From: Akebia trifoliata
Taxonomy: Eukaryota; Streptophyta; Magnoliopsida; Ranunculales; Lardizabalaceae
Direction: 5' to 3'
Assembly: GCA_017979445.1 (NCBI GenBank)
Contig: CM030705.1
Location: 10,194,679 to 10,258,678, forward strand
DNA length: 64,000 nucleotides
Every line of letters starts with the position of its first letter. Position 1 is the stretch's first letter. Of this stretch, positions 1 through 11,367 are shown one piece after another. The notes beneath the pieces were generated by a model. The model was not told where the DNA came from. It saw nothing but the letters and a program-made list of their open reading frames with translations, and made no database searches. A program made the position numbers and the translations under genes.

Positions 1-1042
1 AGCTAAATGATACTTAGATAATGAATAGGTACAATTTTCAAATTTACCTTGGACAACTCAGATTGCTTCAATAACGAATTTTCATCATCCAACGAGTTAG
101 GGTAGTGGTGTGGTACCTTTCAAACACCATTCGACGCTCAAATTAGATTGTAAGTTACAGAAAATAATAGTTATAAATTTCAATCAACTTCCAAAAGTCT
201 TTTCTTTCATAGTTTCTTCTCTTATTTATAGGTTAATCTCCTTTCTTAACTATCCCTTGGTCAAATCATCATTTTCTTTATTCCAGGGAGATGAGGAATT
301 TAGGGTGATTCTCTCTTAAATCCAAGAATTAGCGACAAAAATTTATCGACAAAATTTGAAGTTATGCATTTAGGAAAGGACGTAATTTATGCAGTCAATT
401 ACTTGTAGATTTTCAGGATCTTGTACTAATTCGCACTCAGAGAAGAGGAGAGCTCGTTATAAGCATATGCTCTTCTCAATCTAGGGAACAATAGGCACTT
501 AACTCGGGTATGTTATGCTGGGTAGTGCTCTCATATTTTAACCACTACAAAGCAAGGCAGTGCTAAAATCTATCTTGTCCAACCACTAAATAATTCTCTG
601 ATATAGACACATGGAGGGTCCATGATTCAACTCATCTACTCTATACAAATAGCATTGTAATATAACTTGCTAATGGCATTATTAGCATAAATAACTTTTA
701 TGAAAAAGTAAATTTACTTGATAAAAAGTACCTATCCAACAACCACTATATATTTACCATTAAATAACCTAGGATATGGGTATATGTTATTGGTGGTTAA
801 TCCAAACTGTTGGGTTGTGAGGAACAATAGAAAAAAAAAAAAAAAAACCTAATTTAGTCACATCAAATTCATCCCCATCTTTACAAAATTATTTAGTGTA
901 TCCCTTGCACTTTATTATAATCCATAATAATTAATACTCTAATACATAATATCAATCAAGAAAAATACTCTGCTAAATAAAACTTAAATTTATTGACTTC
1001 CACCAATATTAAAACATAGGTTTTGGATTTCGAGTAATTTGA
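1..1042. other. Left flank: possible intron-2 relic of a further CAD copy, otherwise no gene
   Basis: Positions 1-21 and about 645-870 resemble intron 2 of the copy at 1043-4589 (compare 2663-2900: AGCTAAATGAT, then TAATATAACTTG and the later ACCATTAAATAACCTAG). The 620 bp between them look like an insertion I cannot name. From about 880 the sequence resembles the 3' flank seen before the fourth copy at 25080-25210. I see no credible coding region; the 69-residue open frame at 110-319 has no recognisable features. An A-run lies at 831-847. Confidence 0.4.
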
Positions 1043-3648
1043 TTAAGAAGTGAGTGTGTTTGCCACATCGATGACGAATCGATATTTAACATCGCCTTTG
1101 GCAAGTCGTTCCATAGCTGTGTTCACGTAGTCCATCGATATAACCTCTACATCCGCAGTTATATTGTGTTTCCCTGCAAAATCTAACATCTCCTGTGCTT
1201 CCTTCATACCCGCACCGGCACTCCCTGCTATTATCTTCCTCCCTATCAAATCATAATTAGCATTTTAATTATAAGTGAGGACACCACCAAGATATGAATG
1301 CATGGGGTATAGTGTTCATAAGTTTTCAACCATATAATTATTACAACTTACCCATAATCAAAGGGATGGTAGGTAGTTCTAGAGGCTTATCTGCAACACC
1401 AACCATAATCAACTTCCCATTAGTCTTCAATAGACCGATCAATGGTAGGAGAGGGTGAACGGCAGAGACCGTATCGATAATACCATCCAAAGTGCCCATT
1501 GCAGCCTATGAAATAAATATAAATAGGGTTAGAATTAGAACAAGCAAATGCAATCCACATTTCACACATCAGTTAAATAATGTAACACTCAACAAAATAA
1601 AGTTATAATTGAACTTCATTTGTTTTGCAACATCTATTTATTTACCTGCATTTCCTCCGGATCAGAGCTAACCAAAAAAATGTCTGCACCAAGTTGTTCA
1701 ATGGCTTCCTTCTTTTTGCTAGCAGAAGTGCTGATCACTGTGACCTTCATACCAAAAGCCTTGGCAAACTTCACAGCAACATGACCAAGACCACCAAGAC
1801 CCACAACACCCAAATGTTTGTCGGGATCGCTGAGTCCAAAAAATTTCATTGGGCTGTAGACTGTAGTCCCAGCGCACATTAGTGGTGCGCCTGCATCTAG
1901 GGTAAGTTATCAGGGAAAAGGCAAGCAAAGTGCTCATCCACGACAATCTTATCAGAATATCCACCATACGTTATTGTGCCATCGGGGTAAATTGCACTGT
2001 AGGTGAGTATTAATTTTGGGCAATAAGTTTCCGAGTCTTGAGAGCAATTGTCACATGAACCACAAGATCCAACCATGCCCGCAACGCCCGCTTTGTCTCC
2101 CACTTTGAATTTTTGGACATTGTGCCCTACCTCTGTAACTATGCCTACAATCTCATGCCTATACGAGTACGTAACCAAGCTTTAGGATTGATTTTCAGAT
2201 CAGTATATATTAGTAGATTGCTGACAACTCATCTCTCGCTAATAATTTCTATGATCATCTAATTGAATTATCTAGCTAGGGGAAGCAAGTGCAATGCATA
2301 TGGTGTCTAAGTAGTGGAATTATCCTATGACATGGAACTTATAAATCAACAAATAAGATAGGATGCACTAACGGCTCATGGGGTTAATTGGCATTCAAAT
2401 TTTTGTGATCAAAAAGCATTTGAGACAAAAAAGACTTTAGACATCAGTTTAATTGTAATGATGTCTATTATTTGGATGTAAAAACACTCATAAATGGGGG
2501 GCTTTAGAAATCGATTTTTCAAATATCAAAGTCCAAAGTCCAAACATAAACAGATGTGTACAAATCTCACACATTTTGGGCTTTAGTTTCCCATGGACAA
2601 TCCAATAAAAGTGTTTTGAAAAGAAATGTATTTCAAAATGAATTATGAATTTTAGTGTTAAATAAAGCTAAATGATATTTAGATAGCGTTGTAAAATAAC
2701 TTGGTAACGGCCATTATTTGTTAAAATGATACTCTTATGAATAGAATAAAAAGATCTAATTATAAGCTATTTTCAAAAAATATGAAAAATATTTAAACAG
2801 TACTACTATAACAGCCATGCATTATTTACCATTGAACTTATTTGAAATCTATATGATTCCACATTAAATAAGCTAGAGACATGTATAATTTATGGGTGGT
2901 TAAGATGTCATATGTCCCATTCCAACTATGGTGATGATGATATTGGTGACAACAATGACAAATAATAAATGTAAAAGATGTAGTAGTAGTACCCAGGGAC
3001 CATAGGATAAATTGAAATGCCCAAATCATTCTTAATAAAGTGAAGGTCTGAATGGCAGATCCCACAATAAAGTATCTTCATGGTGATATCATTGTCGCGG
3101 GTGGCCCTGTAAGTAGAATATGGAATAAGGTCAATTGCATTCACAATCGCTACAAGATAGATGATGATTAATGATCAATAATAATCCCACAAAAAAAAAG
3201 GGATTTAGAGTAAGGGAAAATGAATTCCCGATCACAAAGAGATGGGTATTGAAGAGTGTGATCGATAATAATTCGAAAAACCAAAAAAAAAGAAAAAAAA
3301 AAATACAGAAGGAAAAAAGGTAATGTTTGAAAAATGAAATATTAGCCATATAGGACTATGTGGACTAAGGAGAGCTCTACAGCTCAAGTGCGACATCTTT
3401 ACATCATCTATCAGGTTATGGGTCATATACGAGTCAATCCATCTCAAACAAGTCAAGTCCTTTAAATTAAGTTCAAATAATAATTTTTGTAAATGAATAT
3501 TCGTAGTAAAATGTTATGGGTTAATTTTTAATAAATGTATATTCATAGTAAAATAATTATTTTCTTTTTTAGTTTTATCATAATTCATAAAATATCATTT
3601 TACATTGATAATATTTAAATTATAAACATATGATTATTTTAGGGAAAA

Positions 3649-3808
3649 TGCTGGAATGACACAAATCGAAACACAAAGGTGCAAAAATGATGTGGTGGCG
3701 TGCACGTAACCGTAGATGCTTTTTACTCATATCTAGCTGAAAAGCATCTACAAACACGACACCACATCATTTTGTCACCTTTGTGTCTCTGTTCATGTCA
3801 ACCCAGCA
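3649..3808. mobile_element. Foldback MITE, TGCTGRRGTRACA family
   Basis: Inverted termini TGCTGGAATGACA...TGTCAACCCAGCA continue inward as a long imperfect palindrome around a GCATCTACAA centre. It lies in intron 1 of the first CAD copy. Four other members lie at 4052, 16236, 18246 and 31988. Confidence 0.6.
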
Positions 3809-4051
3809 CGACTCTTATTTTAGAGAGTTGCTATTGGTACTTATTACACCCTAATTAAAAATACAGAAAATAAGTAAATGATTCACAATGGTATATTTAA
3901 CTGCTTTACACATGCAGGTGGATGGTATGTGGGCCCGACCAAAGAAAAAAAAAAAAAAATTGATTGACAATAAGTAAAAGTTCTGGTAAACAAGTGTTAA
4001 ATTGTTTGAACTTGTTTTATAATGTTTTGTAATGCTTAAATAATAAAGTGG

Positions 4052-4213
4052 TGCTGGGGTGACAGGATTTACTGCAATTCTTACATTCTGACGTTGAGAT
4101 GCCTATAGTTATAGATGGTTTTTATTTGTATTGCGAGAAAACACATCTACGATTATGTGCACACCCCGCATCAGAATTGTGAGAATCGCAGTAAATCCTG
4201 TGTCACCTCAGCA
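4052..4213. mobile_element. Foldback MITE, TGCTGRRGTRACA family
   Basis: Termini TGCTGGGGTGACAGGATTTA and its near-complement at the right end (TCCTGTGTCACCTCAGCA). The middle is a diverged hairpin. It lies in intron 1 of the first CAD copy, 240 bp from a sister element. Confidence 0.65.
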
Positions 4214-4589
4214 TTAGTGTTTAAGAAATTATAGAGAGATTTACCCGGCAGACTGTTGCATTTTTATTTAAAACTCCCTTGGACCGTATTTTATTATGTC
4301 CGTTACCCATCAAACCTTACTTTATCATGTTTGTCATGCTAGTCTGATTCATAAAGTAAGGTTTGTTTAGTAACAAATTTGACAAAGTAGGGAAGTTTTC
4401 TTAATAAAATTGCAACAGATAGGTCTGCCCCGTAAACGATCTCTATTTTATATGAAAACAACATCGAAAGGGATGGACGTAACAACGACACCTTCTGGAG
4501 AATTTGAAGGGAGAGAGGACACCAGATGCATCTCTCGCTGCCCATCCAAGCGCCTTTTGTGGGTGTTCTTCTTCTGGTGATTTCAACAT

Positions 4590-4623
<34 letters not shown>

Positions 4624-4690
4624 TGTGTGGTGGTGAAGTTTGTGTGAGGCTGTGTGGGTTGTTATCTTTATATATATAAATATAGTGGGA
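4590..4690 (-). promoter_or_regulatory. Leader and TATA-like region of the first CAD copy, with (GA)n microsatellite
   Basis: Plus strand 4592-4620 is a pure (GA)n run, which is CT-rich in the transcript sense and sits directly before the start codon. Plus strand 4668-4686 reads as a TATATATAAATATA-type stretch, a candidate TATA box for the minus-strand gene. The layout matches the leaders of the copies starting at 19720 and 36727. Confidence 0.45.
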
Positions 4691-5742
4691 GGAGATCAGA
4701 TCAGAGAATCTCAGACATATAATCTTCTATTAAAAGAGAGACTTTTCTAGTCTAAGAGACGGCTAAGATGGGAAACCAGTTCCTTGTTTCCTAGTCATAC
4801 GTATTATCGGGAATCTTTAGGAGCACATCTCTCTTTACCTTGAGATTAATTTTCCTCCAAGTAACAATAGGGGCTGTCGACGCACCCAGTGACGAAATGA
4901 GTTGAAGAAAATGTCCAAACCCGCAAGTTAATAATCATTGTTTAAGGTTGCTTTAGATTTTAGACTTTAGGAGCTGTGATAATCTGACTTTCCCACTTGG
5001 CATGCTCAATCGACACCTCTGACTTGATGTTTTCGAGAACGGTTATCTCTGTATTCCTCGGGATACATTTTTATAAGTAAGTGCAGTTGTGTATCCCAAG
5101 GCAACAGATCTATGATTCCAAACATATCAGGTCAGGGGTGTGGATTGAGTATGCCACGTGGGTAAATCAGATTATCACGATTCTTTAGACAAAGGCTTCC
5201 ACAAAACCCATGTATTTTCAAATTGGCCACATGCTTGCTTGACCTTTGTCTACCTTGAAATACTAAAAGAAAATAACCTAAATGCCTCCTATCGGAATCT
5301 CTAACTACGCCCTTCCAATTTTTTCTCCTCCCCAAGCCCCTAATCTAGAGTACGGTCATTTACACTGATTTTCAACCTTAGAATTCTCTCCATTAGCAAG
5401 ATAGGGTTTTTGGGAAGTAATGAAGTAGATTTTTCACCTTTATTTTTCTTGGTTCGGGCTCTTATAGTTAGGGTTTAAAATAGGTCGGATGTAGCTCAAA
5501 TACAAGTATATCCATAATCAGATTCATTTTTTTCCCCACTTTGGATCCATATCTAAATCTAACTTGGATCTTACAATTGAAAATCATATCCGAATTTATT
5601 ATATTTTTTAAAATTAGATTCAGTTTGACCTGGGCCGATCTGTCCAGTATCAGAGCATCCTTCCTAATCTTCACTATGATAATTAAGGAATTAAAAGTTC
5701 GAGTTCTATCTCTCAACCAACGAGTTGAAATTTTTTTTTTTT
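4691..5742. other. Intergenic, no gene recognised
   Basis: The stretch between the first CAD copy and the gypsy remnant has no exon-like sequence I can identify. Open frames on both strands around 5468-5962 overlap the gag remnant and look accidental. No 5' LTR matching 6651-6903 was found here. Confidence 0.4.
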
Positions 5743-6503
5743 TTGAGAGATTGACCAAACTCGAATTAATGAGTTGCTGGTTATGTTGGAGAGAATGTGG
5801 CAACACTTGTAGCAATTGGCACCGATACCACCTAGGTCCCAATTGGAAATACAAGAACTTCGAAATCAAGGTAGGGATATAATTTAAGGCTGCAACATTC
5901 TTATTGATTTTTCGTTGTTTAATGGAGATGATCCAACGAGTTGGATTTTTCGTGTGGAGCAATATATAAAAAAATCACCAATATCCCGAATGAATAGTTG
6001 GTGGCCTTGGCATCAGCTCATCTTATGGGAGATGCGATTTCATGGTACCAATGATAAGATCGCACTTTAGGCGAATGGAATTGGACAAAATTTCCTTGAG
6101 CATCGTGTACAAGATTTGGCCCACTAGATCAGAACAATCCAAATGGAGCAGTTTCCAAATTGTTTCAAACGAAAACAATTAACAAATATAAATTATAGTT
6201 TGAGTGGTTGACTAGTAGAATGAGAAGATTACCAAAAGATTTCCTGATTAGTTGTTTTATTTCAGGTTTGTATGATGAACTACGAGTAAGAGTTCAAATG
6301 TAAAAACCTACTACCCTTACACAAGCTTTTGAACTAGTAAAATTTCAGGATGAAACTGTAGTTGTTACAACGGTAAAGTCAACTTTTCGAGTGAACTCAG
6401 ACCATCCAGTCCTTCTACTTGGTTCTACTGGACCAACAACTCTTGAACCCAGAACATCGTTACTTGGGCCAGCCCCTCATGGGCTTCCTCCTATTTAATG
6501 ACT
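5743..6503 (+). pseudogene. Ty3/gypsy gag remnant
   Basis: Broken plus-strand frames read like a plant gypsy gag: FNGDDPTSWIFRVEQYI near 5919, LASAHLMGDAISWYQ near 6006, GEWNWTKFP near 6073, then FEWLTSRMRRLPKDF near 6199 and SCFISGLYDELRVRVQ near 6252, ending in a proline-rich stretch near 6490. Several stops and frame changes interrupt it. There is no zinc knuckle, protease, reverse transcriptase or integrase before the polypurine tract at 6634, so the element is internally deleted. Confidence 0.75.
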
Positions 6504-6633
6504 TTCCCCTACAGAGCAAGCAGACTGACAAGCCAATGGTCTTCTTTTTTTTTTTCAACTGTGACGAATAATTCATTTTTAAAGACAATGTTGTAATTAT
6601 CAAAGTTTTTCTAACTTGAAGACAAGTCATTTT

Positions 6634-6650
6634 GAAGGGGGAGGAGGGGA
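6634..6650 (+). other. Polypurine tract of the gypsy remnant
   Basis: GAAGGGGGAGGAGGGGA directly abuts the TGTTAG start of the LTR, as expected of a plus-strand primer site. Confidence 0.75.
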
Positions 6651-6903
6651 TGTTAGGATCCTTATTTTAAGTTTATTAGGAGTTTAGTATGAGTCAAATG
6701 AGATTTTAGAGTTAAATTAGGAATTGCTATTGTAGCTAAATTGGCCATTAACTCTCTATATATAGGATGACAACTTTCATTATTAAAAATAAGCAATAAT
6801 AATAAATTTATCTCCCCCTTATCATAAATTATTATTCTTCTTCTTCTTCTTAATTTCTCATTCTCTGCTAGTTCTTCTTTTTCTTGATCAAAGAACCCTA
6901 ACA
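6651..6903 (+). repeat. 3' LTR of the deleted gypsy element
   Basis: A 253-bp unit begins TGTTAGGATCC and ends CCCTAACA, with perfect 6-bp inverted ends. It has an internal CTATATATAGGA promoter-like motif near 6758 and an AATAATAAA stretch near 6795. It follows the polypurine tract directly. No matching 5' LTR is visible in the window. Confidence 0.7.
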
Positions 6904-7350
6904 TTCCCTTCACATGCATCGAGTAATTTTTTGGGTAGATGTGTAAGGATGGTCCCCAAGGGGGGATTCAAACTCAAAACCTCTTGGGGGTTTTTCTTTC
7001 CCACTCCAAACTTATTATCTGGGTACACTTTTTTTACTTATTTTCAAGTATAATGTGTCTCCTTCAATCCTCAAATATCAATAGCAATATAGAATTTTTC
7101 TTTTTTAAGGGATGGAAAAGGAAATTTATTTAATCAAGGAGTTTTTATATATATAGTTCATCCATGCCCTCATCACGAACATACTCTTTGGAGTAAATTG
7201 AGTAAAAACTGGGAAAAAAATTATAAAGTTTGAGGGGTATTATTGAAAATATTTGAGGTTAAAGGGGTAAAAGAGGAAAAAAACAATAAAGTGGATTAAA
7301 ACAATAAAAGATGATAAAATTAGAGGGTATTATTCAAAAAAGGCTTAGAA
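6904..7350. other. Intergenic, no gene recognised
   Basis: AT-rich sequence between the gypsy LTR and the truncation point of the second CAD copy. The junction at about 7350 is where homology to CAD intron 3 starts. I see no coding signal. Confidence 0.35.
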
Positions 7351-8820
7351 CAAGAAATGAATATTAATTAATAGCATTAGAACAAGCAAATGCGATTCAC
7401 ATATCAGTTCAACAATGTAACATTTAACAACAGAAGGCTAGATTGATTTTCATTTGTTTTGTAAAATCTTTAAAATAAAAAAAATAAAAAAAAAAAAAAA
7501 AACCAACATTTTATTTACCTTCATTTCATCTGGATCACAACTAACCAAAAAAAGAGTCAGCTCCAAGTTGTTTGATTTCTTCCTTTTTCTTGCTAGCAGA
7601 AGTACTGATCACCGTACCCTTCACTCCGAAAGCCTTGGCAAACTTCACAACAACATGACCAAGACCACCAAGACCCACAACACCCAAATGTTTTTCAGGA
7701 TCTTTGCGTTCAAAGAATTTCATTGGGTTCTAGACTGTAGTCCCCGAGAACAATAGTGGTGCGCCTTCATCTAGGGGTAGGTTATCAGTGAAAATGCAAG
7801 CAAAGTGTTCATCCACAACAATCTTATCGGAGTATCCACCATATGTTATTGTGCCATCATGGTAATTGGCATTGTAGGTGAGTACAAATTTTGGGCAATA
7901 AGTTTCCAAGTCTTGGGAGCAATTGTCCCATGAACCACAAGATCCAACCAAGCCTGCGGCACCCACTTTGTTTCCAGCTTTGAATTTTTTTTTTTCACAT
8001 TGTGCCCTACCTCAGTCACTATACTACAATCACATGCTTATACAAGTACATAACCAGATTTTAGTGTTGATTTTCATATCAGTATGAGCAGCACACTCTC
8101 TATGCTAACAATCATCAATTAGAAGTGCAGCAAGGCTTGTTGCAGCAAAGAAGTGGAATTGCCCTATAACTTGAAACATATAAATTGGCAGAAAAGTTAA
8201 GATGCACTGACGGTTCAACCTTCGAATTTGCATGACTAATCAAACGGACAAGCGTTTGTAATCATAAGTTTTCTCCTGTGATTATACATGTCAATTGAGT
8301 TTTTTAGTTTTTCTCTTCACTTATTATATAGAAGATTGTGGGTTGCACATTGCAAATTTTGGGTTGCATCCAACTTTTAAAAAAAATCTCTTTTCTCCCA
8401 TTTCTTTTAAATTTCCATTTCATTCCTACAAGTTATTGTTCACGAGAGGATTTTTATGATCTTCTTCAACCCAATTCATCATCCTCTGCTTGATTTTATT
8501 CTCTTGGTATTGTTGTCAATTACAGTTGTAGAGATCGCCTAATTGGCACCATAGCCACAAGTGTGGAGTGCAATAGATAGGAAAAGGAAATGAAGATGAT
8601 AATGACGACAACTACAAATAATAATGCAAAAGATGTAGTACCCAGGGACCATAGGATAGACAGAAATGCCCCGTTCATTCTTAATGAAGTGAAGGTCTGA
8701 ATGGCAGATCCCACAATAAAGTATCTTCATGGTAAATATCATTTTCAAGGGTGGCCCTGCAAACAGATTGAGAAATAAGGTCAATTGCATTCCCGATTGC
8801 TGAAAAAGAGATGATTAAAA

Positions 8821-8926
8821 TTAGAGAGCTTATATTGCCACACCAACTTTTAATAATGGCACTGTAATTTACGAATGAATTGGGGTGGCATTAGCAAAAG
8901 TTGGCATGGCAATAGAATCTCTCTAA
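8821..8926. mobile_element. MITE with TTAGAGAGCTTATATTGCCA ends
   Basis: Left end TTAGAGAGCTTATATTGCCA, right end its near-complement TGGCAATAGAATCTCTCTAA. The inner arms pair as CACACCAACTTTT and AAAAGTTGGCATGG. It is the most complete copy here; relatives are at 18991, 37295, 47073 and 62860. Confidence 0.6.
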
Positions 8927-9251
8927 TATTATTTGTCCTGAAAAAGATTAGTAAAATGCATGCCCATCACTAAAAGATGGATATTTAGGAATTTTTAATA
9001 ATAATTCAACTGAAATGAAGATGTTAAAAATGAAGTATGAGCCATAGAGGGCTATATATGGATATTCCCGTCATCTATTAGTCTATGGGTCATATTGTAT
9101 ATGTACAAGTCATTTCTTCCAAGACGAGTCAAGTCCTTTAAATTACGTTAATTTAACTTATAAATTTTATAATATATCTGGTTTTAGTTCATAAATATAT
9201 AATATAAACTAGGCTCAATCATAATCCACAAAATATCACTTTATAGTTTAT

Positions 9252-9462
9252 GGGAAATGTTCAGCACCCAACCATTTGCCCAATATGTTTTGTCCTACAT
9301 AGGTTAGAAGTTTTGGAATGAGCTGATTTTTGGTGAGGATGATCTCTACGGTTAGAAGATCATCCTCACCAAAAATCAGCCTATTCCAAAACTTCTAACC
9401 CACGTAGGACAAAACATGTTGGGCAAATTGTTGGGTAAATGGTTGGATGCCGAACGGGACCC
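9252..9462. mobile_element. Nested-palindrome element, single-hairpin form
   Basis: Starts GGGAAATGTTCAGCACCC and ends GCCGAACGGGACCC. Between lies one long hairpin of the GGAATGAGCTGATTTTTGG type. Unlike most members it is not in a long (TA)n tract: flanks are TTTAT and ATAGTATA. At 211 bp it corresponds to about half of the 380-bp elements. Confidence 0.75.
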
Positions 9463-10832
9463 ATAGTATATATTAATAACAAACATTTGACTTATAAAAA
9501 TATAATTATTTATATGAACACCTCAGCACGGATGGAACCTTTTGTGGGTGTTCTTCTTCTGGTGATTTCTTCTTTTGTGGGTAATTCGCAAGGAGTTGTA
9601 CTAATAAACCCCAGGTAAGAGGGGGAGCGGATCCCCTATAGCCCATTTATCCTGTAGCTCTTGTTCTACAGTCCATAGAACGTCACATTGATGGAAACTA
9701 ATAACACAATCATCTTGGATTCTTGGTTTAGAATATATATATATTTAAAATTATTTTGGATTTAATCAAGTGTTTGAAAATGGATAGTCAATGAGATCCT
9801 AAATTTAAATGATTGGATACAATTGTCGTGATAATGTGGCACACCCTCAAACGTTGATAAGAGCTACAAAAGAATCACGCTTGCTCCCACGTAAGAGACA
9901 TTTCACGCATGCTTATCAGCTGAAAGAAGAGACATCTTCTCATTTAAAGACGCACTCATAGAAATGTAGCAACATTCTGATCATGTGAAGAACTGAAATG
10001 TGGTTTCTTCTTGATAAATTGAATAATCCAATAATGGGATACAATACCCTAAAGAGGGTTTATATAGAAAACATAAGAAATCTTAACCGATTGGATAAAC
10101 AAAATTGGATAGAACCTAGATCTCATCCTAAAAGAGTTGGTGTATCGCTACACCTTATTACATTGCATCATACCAAATATTCTAACACATTCAAGCAGTA
10201 ATATCCTGCAAATTGGCTTAAGAAGTGAGTGTGTTTGCCACATCGATGACAAAACGATATTTAACATCACCTATGGCAAGTCGTTCAAAAGCTTTATTCA
10301 CGTAGTCCATCGATATAACCTCTATATCTGCTGTTATATTGTGTTTCGCAGCAAAATCTATCATCTCTTGTGTTTCTTTCATTCCCCCCATTGCACTCCC
10401 TGCAATAATCCGCCTACCTATCAAATCAAAATCAACATTTTGATTGTTAGCAAGAACACCATGAAGCATGAAACCAAGATACTAAATATATATCGATAGT
10501 ATATTCATAACAGTTGACAACACAATTTTTCCATTCCAACTTAACAATGATGATGATGACAATGACTACGACAACTTACCCATAACCAAAGGGAAAAGTG
10601 GTAGCTCTAGCGGCTTCTCAGGAATACCCAACATAACCAACTTCCCTTGAGTCTTCAATAGTCCGAGCAACGGAAGTAGAGGGTGAGAACAGCAGAGACT
10701 GTGTCGATAATACCATTCAGGGTCCCCATCGCAGCCTAAGAAATTAATAACATGCAACAAATGCACTATAAGGTTCAACAATGCAACAACACTTATTAAC
10801 ACAATCAAATGATCGAGAAACCATGTATATTA

Positions 10833-11367
10833 TGTTGAGGAAAAATCTAGAGTACTCGACTCTAAATACTCAAATGTTGGATATAAACAAGTAAACGATT
10901 TACTTGTACTATACCCTCAATAAAAATATCACTCACAAGTTAAAAAAGAAAATAACACTCTATTAAGAAGAATACACTTTTACAAACACTCACACTTTTT
11001 ACAACCTCTCAAGACCTCTTACTCACAACTTATTTCTCATAACTTGTTTCTTACTACTTGATTACAAAATGAGAGGACTCACCCCTATTTATACTAGTGG
11101 CACCTCCTTAACTAATGGTTAGGATTGTGCCAACACATTCTTAATCTAGTGGTTATAATTTTGTCATCTAGAACTTTCTAAAAATATCTATTAGTTTAGA
11201 GTTTTCTACCAAAATATCTATAATTCTGGAATCTTCTATTTTCCTCTTATCTAAAGACATCTAGAGTTTTCTCTAGGAAGATTCTAGAAATTGGGCTATA
11301 AATAACTATTGAGCTTGGACAATAAATGTGGGCTTTTCCCAATTTGGACTGGTGTTGAATTGTAACA
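10833..11367 (-). repeat. Copia 3' LTR
   Basis: 535 bp; plus strand runs TGTTGAGG...TTGTAACA. It matches the LTR at 14316-14850 with six substitutions and no indels. Confidence 0.93.

Larger units (their letters stand above)
1043..4589 (-). pseudogene. CAD/mannitol dehydrogenase copy with a single 1-bp frameshift in exon 3
   Basis: Same five-exon gene as the intact copy at 29715-36727. Exons in coding order: 4492-4589, 2993-3106, 1646-2158, 1352-1505, 1043-1242; all splice sites are GT-AG. Exon lengths are 98, 114, 513, 154 and 200, so the total is exactly one base short of 1080. The missing base lies near 1897-1900, where the LPLDAG codons lose a C and run straight into TAG. Protein would end near residue 158, before the third catalytic-zinc Cys and the whole Rossmann domain. 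Both sides of the lesion are otherwise well conserved: [20 protein letters not shown](T), GLGGLG and the C-terminal [10 protein letters not shown] recent null allele or a single-base sequencing error both fit. The predicted start gives [11 protein letters not shown]. Confidence 0.85.
7519..9570 (-). pseudogene. Heavily decayed CAD copy lacking exons 4-5 and most of exon 1
   Basis: Recognisable parts in coding order: exon 1 remnant 9538-9570 ([10 protein letters not shown] codons, ATG lost, remainder deleted), exon 2 8642-8756 and exon 3 about 7519-8037. Exon 2 is 115 bp instead of 114, a +1 insertion after the DNDI codons. Exon 3 has several lesions: base loss near its start, an expanded A/T run at about 7985-7996, TAC changed to TAG in the TVYSP segment (about 7730), and an extra T in the ADSF(L)V codons. 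Homology continues into intron 3 and stops near 7350; exons 4 and 5 are absent. The zinc and GLGGLG motifs can still be read piecewise. It is not functional. Confidence 0.85.

Noticed and set aside
1625..1882. Plus-strand frames opposite CAD exons (also 7454-7756, 10137-10499, 15001-15207, 26479-26667, 29703-30041, 30421-30669)
   Set aside because: These are antisense shadows of conserved minus-strand dehydrogenase exons; the same shadow recurs at each copy.
5541..5882. 113-residue plus-strand gene
   Set aside because: It overlaps the start of the gypsy gag remnant in a mixed frame and runs through a T-run; not an independent gene.
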